From Rugalucina vietnamica (taxonomy: Eukaryota; Mollusca; Bivalvia; Lucinida; Lucinidae), in contig OZ024870.1 in assembly GCA_964017185.1 (NCBI GenBank), positions 59,312,812-59,376,811 on the forward strand: DNA of 64,000 nt, written 5' to 3'. Shown piece after piece: positions 55,576 to 64,000 of this stretch. Below the pieces are notes generated by a model. It saw only the letters and a list, made by a program, of their open reading frames with translations, searched no databases and was not told the origin of the DNA. Every line of letters begins with the position of its first letter. The stretch's first letter is position 1. The translations under genes and the position numbers were made by a program.

Positions 55576-56827
55576 TAATAATAATTCGCCCTTCTCCCCA
55601 GACCCCCAAAAGCATGGCATGCCCCATATATATCCCCTGGCACACATTTAATTTGGGGCAGGTAAAAGGGTCATATGAAACAAGGCTGAACAGCCAAAAT
55701 TATCTAGGCAACAGTTTTTACTGTCGAAAATTATGTAGCGACTTCAGTAAAAGCCGGGAACCGGGAATCAGGCGGCATAATCCATTGTTTTTTCTTAGTC
55801 AAATCGTGTCAACTGGAAGTGCGTGGTTTTGATATTAAAACCGAATTTTGATGTTTTTCTTTCTTGTGGATCTTATCAATAAATGGATAAATGCATCAGC
55901 TAGTACCATTTTCGATGATTATCTCTGTTGCGATGACTGTGATTGAAAATTGATTTTTTTCTTATTATCATTCCGAATCAATCCGTATGTAACAGAACGA
56001 AGCTTTGTATGTTAGAAACAATATCTGACCACTTTGAAATGAATACATAGCAGCACAATGAAGCGCAAGCCAAAATAAATTTTGTTTACTTCATTTTCAT
56101 ACCTTGCTCAGTGGCCATATTGGATTTGGTACCTTGCTCCATGGCCATGTCCATTGCATAGCTGGGAACCTGTGAGGTCACTTACAGGTCACTGCTTGAC
56201 CCATGCTTTGAGACTATTTGACCTTTTGATTTTTTTATATTGTTTTTCAAATTGAACAATTTTCTAGCATTTAATTTGGCTGTCTGAATACTTAAAAAAC
56301 TATTCCATGCCATTTTTTGCAATAGAACAATAAAAGTAAAAATAAATTGCAAGGTCTTGTTTTTGGTTTGAGACTATCAGTCATTGTCAACAATACTAAG
56401 GTTTTAGGGTGTGTGGCTGTTGTCAAGGCAATAATTTCTCATTTAAATGAACTTCTTTGTGGAATTGTGATGTAATTCTATATTTCTAGAGGACTGGAGA
56501 CACCATTTTTGTAAAAGCTGTGCAGAAAAATTGAGTTTGAAAAAACAGCTGGAGTCACTAAATTATGTATATGGCATACCTCTCGAAAACTGCACCAAAC
56601 ATAAAGTAAAAGAAAACCATGAATTGTGGCTTTATCTATCCATTTTTTGTACTTTCCTGAACATTTTGCAATGGAAATAAGTATACTGACACTTAAACAA
56701 GTATTTGTACGTAACTTCTTCTATTTCTTTCGTTTTCCTTTCCTGGAAGATGACCCAATTATTGGAATTCTACGTCCAAAGAGTGGGAAACCAGATTCTG
56801 GCTACGTTCGGGGTTCTCCCAATGGTA
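55576..56827. other. Intergenic, nothing recognised
   Basis: AT-rich sequence with no exon or element end recognised. Confidence 0.45.
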
Positions 56828-57408
56828 AAAAGGTACAAGTAGGCAAAGATCAGGAAAAGGCGCAATCAGAAAAAGATTCCCACTCCAAAAACCGAGGTGG
56901 GAAAAAACCAAACTAACAATCAGGAACTTATACCATGAAACATTTCGTAAGCCGAATGAGCAGCTATTTTCCCAATAGGTGGCCACTCAGTTACCTTAAC
57001 TTAACTAAAAATATGAAAACATACATAAGGCGCCAACAGCACAAAAAAATTTTATACACCAAGACATAAAACAAAAAGAACCACCACAGAAGTATCGACT
57101 TGGAACGATCAGTAACACAAAGTTACTGGCGGGCTTAAACCGGTTTTACATGGCCATAACCTCACCCTCAGCTTCTGCAGTGGTTCATAACATTTAGTTA
57201 GTTATTCGGTCCTCGTGGTGAATCTCTAACTAGTCAATGAATCATCAAGAACAAACAAATAAATCATGATAAACATCCTGATGAATCAAAAACCAGGACT
57301 CACAGACTGAGTAAGCTGCCCGACGATGGAGATCCCTGGGCGCCGAATAACCTACTAACTCTGGAGCAAAAGAAAAACACCAGTTGGACCCCGGTGGGCC
57401 AAGCAAAA
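56828..57408 (-). repeat. Unclassified dispersed repeat, minus-strand copy
   Basis: Reverse complement matches 12866-13443 closely over about 580 bp (GGTACAAGTAGGCAAAGATC to GACCCCGGTGGGCCAAGCAA). Flanks differ: ACCAATGG-rich sequence follows here. Confidence 0.75.
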
Positions 57409-57890
57409 GTCTGCAAATCTACCAATGGTACTGTTGGTACCATTTTTACCAATTTTTCATGTATATCGTGTTGTTTATAACATTTACATTTGCATGTATG
57501 ACAAAAATATTGCTCATTTACGAAATTCATGATATATTTTTAGGCTCGCCATATTGAATCATGTGACTTTTCCCGCGTTGGTAGAATTACCCACACTGTA
57601 GTCTGTCTGCATCATTTGCTGCCGTATGTTGGTAACATTGGTACCATTGGTACCAATGGCATTACCAATGGTACCATTGGTAAAACCTTGAACGGAATTT
57701 GTCTACCAATGGTACCATTTTTACCATTGGAAAAAACTACGAACGCACGCTGTATTCTGTCTGCACCATTTGCTGCCGTATGTTGGTAACATTGGCATTA
57801 CCAATGGTACCATTGGTAAAACCTTGAACGGAATTTGTCTACCAAATTGTACCATTTTTACCATTGGTAAAAACTACGAACGCACGCATT
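57409..57890. repeat. GGTACCATTGG-rich palindromes with a ~153-bp tandem duplication
   Basis: ACCAATGGTACCATTGGT motifs recur. A unit starting CTGTCTGCATCATTTGCTGC at about 57604 is repeated from about 57757 (CTGTCTGCACCATTTGCTGC), each with GTTGGTAACATTGG, ACCTTGAACGGAATTTGTCT and ACTACGAACGCACG. Confidence 0.8.
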
Positions 57891-58483
57891 AGCATTATGG
57901 TTTATTTTTAACTCACCAATTGATTGGCATAGAATAAATAAAATTTGGAATTCCCAAGTATCCTGAATATCATAGCAAGAAATATCTTCAAGAGAGAGTT
58001 ATCCCTGGTGAAATAATGTCATTTGGCGTGTCACCAGTAAACTACAATGTATTCAGATTCAGATTCAGATTCAACAAGTACAGTCAATGGACAAATGAAA
58101 AGTAGTTGGGCCTTTTACCATTTAAGGGCATGACCTGGATTTTTATATTTACGAGGGTGATCCAAGAAGTTATGCGAACTTGTGTGTCATTTCTTTCACC
58201 ATTGCCATTTTCAAGAATAATTATTATGATGCATAATCGATTTTTTCCAGATCCGATTACTATTTTGACCTCGATTTTGACTGAATCACATAGCAACCCT
58301 CGTTGCCTAGCAACAAGAGAATGCAAGGTAAACGACCTTGGCCACGGTTAAAATGGACGGAAGTATCATATGCAAAGCATCATTACCTCACTAATTATTT
58401 TATTCCAAAGTACAATAATCCCTTTAATAAATTTACGGTACATACCTATGGGGTGCCGTTTTACTATTTATTCCCTATTTTTG

Positions 58484-58786
58484 GATATCCATAATTTATT
58501 TAAGGATATCCATAATTCATTTATGGATAGCCTTAATTCATTTATGGATATCCTAAAAAAATTAAGGATATCCATTAATATTTTTGGGTATCCTATAAAA
58601 ATGAATTATGGATATCCATAAATGAATTATGTATATCCTTAATTCAATTATGGATATCCTAAAATACATTTTTGGATATCCAAAAATCATGATGAATTAT
58701 GGATAACCATAATTCGATTTTTGGATATCCAAAAATGGAATTATCGATATCCTTAAATCAGCTTATTTAAGGATATCCTTATGTAA
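58484..58786. repeat. GGATATCC palindrome array, left
   Basis: About a dozen GGATATCC (or one-off) octamers spaced about 20-35 bp, with mirror-symmetric A/T linkers such as ATAATTCATTTAT and AAAAATGGAATTAT. The array as a whole can pair with the right arrays. Confidence 0.9.
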
Positions 58787-59207
58787 CCTTGGTGGTTTTG
58801 ATGTTATTTTATTTATTTGTATTTTTCAATATTTTAGCATTTGATGAAAGCTGATACTTGTTTAGTACTCGGTTCAACCTGATTGTGGAGCGCAATTATC
58901 GTGCTCTGAGTAGTTGTCATGTTGGGCCGTGGCATATGTAAATGTCATTTATAATGGAATCGATGTTGATTACCTGGAACATCATTTCAGGATTAAATTG
59001 CAGATTAGGTGTTTGTACATATAATATTTGTATTTTTAACTATTATCAAAAATAACTTATCTGAAAATAGAATCAGAAAAGAGTTTTTACATTCATTATT
59101 GATAGTGTCATAGAGAGGTTTTCTCAAGTGTCTGCTCTTGATAGCGAGAATGAAATTCTCGTGCTGTATTTGCCACGGGACATTCGTGATTTGTTTCGAT
59201 GTTTCTG

Positions 59208-59283
59208 ATTGGATTGACTTCCAACAGATCCCAGGTTCTGATTGGTTCGTTTATCAGCTCGTGCTGTTTGCATGAATAAAAGG
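59208..59283 (+). promoter_or_regulatory. Promoter-like region in the core of the 4.0-kb element
   Basis: Two inverted CCAAT boxes (GATTGG at 59207 and 59240) and an A/T box AATAAAAGG at 59275 lie in the usual order and spacing, about 110 bp before a start codon. Composition is more GC-rich than the surroundings. Inference only. Confidence 0.35.
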
Positions 59284-59389
59284 TGTTGAAATCTGTCAAT
59301 TATTACGTTGGCAAAAAATGACTAGAATGACGATTTGTTGAAAGTTTGATGTTTGGTTGCGGTTTTGTGGTTTGTTTGTGAGGGGGACT

Positions 59390-60791
59390 ATGGATTTAAT
59401 GAAGGTATTTATTTGATATTTTCATTTGATTTTGTATGCTTTATACACTGTTGTTGCTAAATTGCGTGTTTATGATTATTTGATTCAAATTACAATTTAA
59501 GCGACGAAATATGAATTTCCTCATAAACAGAAATAATTCGTAGTTTGAAACCAGCGCTTGCCATTGAGCCATTAAATGAATAAAAACGTCGTAATTACAA
59601 CCGTACAACGTTTAGGTGATAAATGCATTTGAACAGTCGAAGCTTTTCTTAACATGCCGATAAATATATAAATACTTTTAAAGCATATATATGATTAGTT
59701 ATAAAGCGGCTCACTTTAAAATCACCCAGTGCACATGATAACAAGATTTCACTGCATGATGCTAACATGTTTTCAGTAACAATGGTGGACGGTTGAACAC
59801 AGAAGAATGTGTGCAGTAGTTGTGTGATTGGCCAAGTCTCATAGAGTTGTATTTTCATCATTTCATTCCCATTCTATTTTGCTTGTAAATATTATCAGTG
59901 GATACCATTTTTGTGCTGAGTTTCTATGTTTGCTTTTAAACTCGTAGATCGTACAGATTTACGATGCGCAACATTTTATTATTGATGCGCTTGTATGCAT
60001 TGCGATAATTACATTGTACATATTTTTATATCAAAACGGCGCCCAAAGTAATGCTAGTAAAGACACAAACTAGAATTAATGGTTCATGAAGATATCTCAT
60101 GCATTATCGAGTAAGCATGAGAAATATATTTAATGCTTTGTTTTAGGCATTAAAGCATTAAAGCGCAACTATAATGTGATTGTACATTTTTAACTTTATA
60201 AATAATGTTTCAATATTTATATACTAGAACGTTTCATGTCGAGATTGAACTATGCTTGAACGGCATATTTTTTCATGCATTCGGACATTTATGTATGCGT
60301 TAATTTCGTGTAACAAAGCATTAATACATGAAACGTGAAGCATGCATCAGGTGTATTAATGAGTGAGCACTATGCGTCAACATTTTTGTTTCATGCATCA
60401 ATAGCATGATAAAAATGCATACAAATGTATATAGCCTTATATGTAATATTTTTAACCATGCGATTCAGCTCAGATATAGATTATTTTTATTTGAATTGAA
60501 ATGTAATAAGCTGAATTCTGCAATGCTAAGATTTACACAATTAGTCATGCATTGTAGATTCATGTGGTAGATTGGTAAGAGTGATTTACTAATTGTAAAT
60601 CTCATTTGTTCTAATGAGTACCCAACATGGTAAATTGTGTGATTATTAATTATACTCTACCACGTGTATTAAAACTGAAAATTTCATACTGCTAATGGTA
60701 GAATGTTTGAATATGTTTTAATTTATTTCAGGGCCGTCTCTCTCTTATTTTGTTCCTGTTTGGTCCTGTATTTGTTGAGCTGAACGAATAA
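59390..60791 (+). CDS. Candidate two-exon micropeptide gene inside a mobile element
   Basis: Exon 1, 59390-59404: ATG GAT TTA ATG AAG, then GTATTT donor. Exon 2, 60732-60791: acceptor TTTAATTTATTTCAG, then GGCCGTCTC... to stop TAA. Both are phase 0. The joined frame has 24 residues: MDLMKGRLSLILFLFGPVFV followed by ELNE. A basic N-terminal segment before a hydrophobic core resembles a signal peptide or single membrane segment. AATAAA at 60787-60792 overlaps the stop. It may be a captured host first exon and terminal exon, or chance; without RNA evidence translation is unproven. Confidence 0.3.
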
Positions 60792-60877
60792 ATGTTTTCA
60801 AGATGTCAACCTCAGTAGTTATTCCAACCCCGAGCTAGTCTGGCCGATGAACCCACCAGTTACACTTAAATGTATTT

Positions 60878-61020
60878 TAGGATATCCAAAGATAATCTTG
60901 AATTTAGGATATCCATAATTCGATTTTTGGATATCCATAATTCTATTTTAGGATATCCTTAAATGATCTGATTTAAGGATATCCATAAATCGATTTTAGG
61001 ATATCCATAATTCATTTTTA
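60878..61020. repeat. GGATATCC palindrome array, middle
   Basis: Five or six octamers (AGGATATCC, TGGATATCC) with linkers ATAATTCGATTTT and TTAAATGATCTGATTTAA. Confidence 0.9.
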
Positions 61021-61156
61021 AAAATATTTCTTTTCTGTAATGATTTCTTCCATGTAATACGCATGCGTTAACGTAAAAAAAAAGTTGTTTATTCAACCAC
61101 ACCGGATGCCTCCATTATATGACTACGGAGAAATCATTGTATCCCTTAGGCACATA

Positions 61157-62103
61157 CGGGGGTCATTCAAGAATTAATGACAATGATTCAATAAAACTTT
61201 ATTCTTAACACTTGTGTGTTTTTCATAAACTATCAACCAAATTTGAAGATGTATGCTATTCAATTGTTCCTCAAAAAGTTCGCTATGATGCCGGTTCTGT
61301 GGTTGCTAGGCAACCAAAGAATACAAGGTAAAAGAGCTTGGACGCGACATACTGTTGTTTATAAAAGCTAGTACTTGCCTGGATGAAAGACCAGTATCTT
61401 GAATCTGTTAACAACATTTCATGAGGATTGAATATGTGGTTGTTGTAAGCATGACTGTTAAAGGTATTGATCACAGTGACACTGTACACAGAGTTTCAAA
61501 ATGAATCAGCACCGTCTCCAGTTCAAATTTAACTGTATCAAATCTAGCCAGTCTTTTTAAAATCTAATACTTGTACCATAACAGGCTCAGATTTTTGAAT
61601 TTTTGTTTTTGCTAAGAAGCCACAGGAATACCTTTAAGATTAAACACATCATTAGCTGTTTGAATTTATTTGTTTGTTTTATTATTTGGTTTAAATCATA
61701 GGCTCAGAATGGGTTTATTTTGTCCTGTTCTGCTGTTGCTTAGCAACCACGCGTGTTGCAAATCAGGAAATTGACATGAATGCTATGGTTGCTTCTGTTG
61801 GCCTCTGGTGCTATCATTAATCATCAAAAATCACTGATAAGACTGTCCAAGCAACAATCCTACACGTTTTACTTACCCTACCCCCATACGAAAATTAGTA
61901 AAAAATGACTTTTTCGCGTCCATGGACACTTCAGGGACCATATTCAAATTAATATAGCGTCAAATGTAGACATGATAAAAGCACAAAATTTTCAGCACGA
62001 ATGCATAATATATGTGTCCACATGTAACATATCAAATAAAGCCAAGCTTAATTATACTTTCCGAGATATGGATCCATTGTCATTAATTCTTGAATGACCC
62101 CCG
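61157..62103. mobile_element. Inner TIR element, relative of the outer one (947 bp)
   Basis: CGGGGGTCATTCAAGAATTA at left is mirrored by TAATTCTTGAATGACCCCCG at right; the inverted match is perfect for about 29 bp. TA on both sides (61155-61156, 62104-62105). Internal GTTGCTAGGCAACC about 145 bp from the left end and GCTTAGCAACC on the right correspond to motifs in the outer element. No transposase. Confidence 0.85.
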
Positions 62104-62117
62104 TACATCATATTTTG

Positions 62118-62425
62118 TGATTTAAGGATATCCTTAAATGAATTATGGATATCCTAAAATACAGTCCTATTTTAGGATATCCATAATTCATTTATGGATA
62201 TCCATAAATTGAATTATGGATATCCAATATTAGCCCGATTTTAGGATATCCTTAAATCGAATTATGGATATCCAAAAATAGGATTGTATTTTAGGATATC
62301 CATAATTCGATTTTAGGATATCCTAAAATCAATTTATGGATATCCAATATTCAGCCGAATTAAGGATATCCATAAATCGATTTTAGAATATCCAAAAATG
62401 AATTATGGATATCCATAAATAGGTA
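62118..62425. repeat. GGATATCC palindrome array, right
   Basis: About a dozen octamers with linkers TTAAATGAATTAT, ATAAATTGAATTAT and AAAAATGAATTAT. Includes AATATTAGCCCGATTT- and AATATTCAGCCGAATT-type dividers absent from the left array. Confidence 0.9.
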
Positions 62426-63114
62426 ATGAATAGTAAACGGCACCCCATACTTACCTTGATGTTTAATGTAGCGCAAATTATTGAGGTTTGACTATCTGTA
62501 CCCCCTAGAATTTGAGTCAATTTTGATCTCTCTAAATCTCCATGTTCAACACCCCTTCTACTTAACCAAAAAGGTTAAATTCTATACAATATTTATTTTT
62601 TGAATAGAAATTCTTTGTAGTGTTAGGCTGTGGGCATAAATGTCGATATTTACATCCTTATCAGGGTCAAAGGTATGCATGAATTATGGACATTTGTCGT
62701 ACTTTGTCGAATTTGTGATATTTTTGTCAGATGCCATTGCTAGGCAACACAGAATAGTCCCTGCTGATCTTTGCATTTCGTTTTTCTCTATTCATGATTA
62801 TTTCTAAACATAAGGTATATATAACACAACGGATATGATTTGTGTGTATGTCAATTTAATAAATTGGAGCACAAAATCTTTCCCTGTACCCCAAACAAAA
62901 ATGACATTTTTAGTCAATTTCGCGTCCAAGTCGACTTTGTGCCAACACATCAAATAATCCTTAAATCTCAACTTGTCATCCGAACTTCATGATATTACAC
63001 CCAATTACTGCACATATATACACATGTAAACATGCCAAATTATTTACATGTATCACTATCTGCATTGATTATTAAAGTATAGTTGTGTTCGCATTACTTC
63101 TTGGATCACCCACA

Positions 63115-63444
63115 TATATTTATTTTCTGTAATATAATTCCAGAATGGAAAACACAAATCTTACACATTTCAATTGCGTATATATGTCATCATCAATATC
63201 CTCCAACTATACCAACTAAATGAAAGATGCATGCAAATTGCATCCATAAAAGGGATTTAAATGATGTGTTGACTTTGGGGTACAATCCCAAATATTTTGG
63301 TTATAAGAAAAACTACCAAAACAATAAACTTCAAAAATTTATTAGCATGCTATAAAACATAAACAAGATATAATACAAATCAAATGAATACACAGTATCC
63401 AAAACTTTCACAAATATACAAAAATCCTATCTAAAAGAAAACAT
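63115..63444. other. Non-coding AT-rich spacer
   Basis: Nothing recognised between the nested element and the next MITE. Confidence 0.45.
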
Positions 63445-63667
63445 TTAACTCTTTTAAGCCTGGCATCCTTTTTATTGGACACAGACAAACAGTATAGCCC
63501 CAATGTGACATTTGGGCGTCCCATTTGGGGCTATTCTGTTTGCTAAGAGGATTTTTATCAAAAATTTAAATGAAAAATTTAAAAACACTCCTGATGCCCC
63601 TTAAAATAAAAGTGAACTCACCCTAGTAATGATAATGATGGGAAAATGCATTGACGAATGGGTTGAT
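63445..63667. mobile_element. TTAA-edged MITE, inverse of 50087-50315
   Basis: Starts TTAACTCTTTTAAGCC and ends GACGAATGGGTTGA. Internal foldback AAACAGTATAGCCCCAATG / ATTTGGGGCTATTCTGTTTG. Confidence 0.5.
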
Positions 63668-64000
63668 AAGGCATTATAATCTATATACTTTACAATCTTC
63701 AGTGCTAACAAAAGATCCTGTATTATGTAACCACAGACACAACAAACTAAGGACCCTGTTAATTTGAATTAAGCCCTCCAGCTATATATCTTTACTGACC
63801 ATTCCAAGATGGTTCTGCTGTGATTTATCTTCATGTTTTCTGTTTATTCTGTCCTGTCACCTTTGTATTCGGTTGATGCGAGCCAGATGGCTACCTTGTT
63901 TGGAAAGAGCTGGCCACCTTGCTCTTCATGGTGTTGTAACATTCTCTGATGTTGTCACATCAGATTCTTTGCCATTGCATTGTTCTTGTACTTGCAACCA
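63668..64000. repeat. Window end; dispersed repeat fragment
   Basis: TGTTTATTCTGTCCTGTCAC, GGTTGATGCGAGCCAGATGG and CTTGTTTGGAAAGAGCTGG resemble 4198-4320 (TGTTTATTCTGTCAGTTTTA, GGTTGATGCTGGCCACATGG, CTTGCTTGGAAACAACTAG). No gene seen. Confidence 0.5.

Larger units (their letters stand above)
58449..62447. mobile_element. 4.0-kb TIR element with GGATATCC arrays
   Basis: TGGGGTGCCGTTTTACTATT at 58449 is mirrored by AATAGTAAACGGCACCCCA ending 62447; the inverted match continues for about 40 bp into the first GGATATCC. TA lies on both sides (58447-58448, 62448-62449). Left array 58484-58786, core 58787-60877, right arrays 60878-61020 and 62118-62425. Without the nested 947-bp element it is about 3.05 kb. 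I do not recognise it as a named family. Confidence 0.8.
58152..63114. mobile_element. Outer TIR element (mariner-like?), split by an insertion
   Basis: GGTGATCCAAGAAGTTATGC at left and its complement (GCATTACTTCTTGGATCACC) at right, one mismatch in 24 bp, flanked by TA at 58150-58151 and 63115-63116. Removing 58449-62447 leaves about 960 bp. The left arm (GTTGCCTAGCAAC, ATGCAAGGTAAACGACCTTGG about 155 bp from the end) and right arm (TTTCGCGTCC) match the inner element's arms at the same offsets. TA flanks suggest Tc1/mariner type; no transposase is present. Confidence 0.8.

Overview
The window is animal (metazoan) nuclear DNA, most likely from a bivalve mollusc. The reasons are small exons with phase-matched GT/AG introns, two recognisable animal gene families, tRNA-headed SINEs, and very dense non-autonomous DNA elements of types I associate with bivalve genomes (stem-loop-ended elements with internal tandem repeats that resemble oyster 'pearl'/HINE elements). 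The species call is inference. No tools were run, so every gene model comes from reading splice signals, phases and motifs by eye.

Layout. 1-7615: repeat-rich segment that recurs nearly identically at 32693-40307. 7.6-10.9 kb: MITEs, including one with a clean 10-bp target duplication. 11.0-31.35 kb, plus strand: an LDL-receptor-like gene of 14 recognisable exons (three LDLa modules, two EGF modules, a YWTD propeller, a third EGF, one transmembrane helix, a short cytoplasmic tail). Its first exon (signal peptide) is not found, and a decayed LDLa exon lies just upstream. The introns are filled with TGAGCCGC-ended MITEs, SINEs and long tandem-repeat elements. 32.69-40.31 kb: second copy of the 7.6-kb segment, so the receptor gene sits between direct repeats. 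43.05-53.83 kb, minus strand: a complete six-exon TRAF2-like gene of 496 codons (RING, three TRAF zinc fingers, coiled coil, MATH domain), with a probable 5'-UTR exon farther upstream. 55-58 kb: SINE, an inverted copy of a repeat also present at 12.9-13.4 kb, and a GGTACC-rich tandem duplication. 58.15-63.12 kb: a three-level nest of TIR elements, each flanked by TA.

The most unusual structure is that nest. An outer element of about 960 bp is split by a 4.0-kb element built from arrays of the palindrome GGATATCC, and this carries a 947-bp relative of the outer element. The core of the 4.0-kb element has a promoter-like region followed by two exon-like segments that join in frame to encode a 24-residue, signal-peptide-like polypeptide with a polyadenylation signal at its stop codon. 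The two host genes are not functionally linked as far as can be seen: one is a cell-surface receptor, the other a cytoplasmic signalling adaptor.
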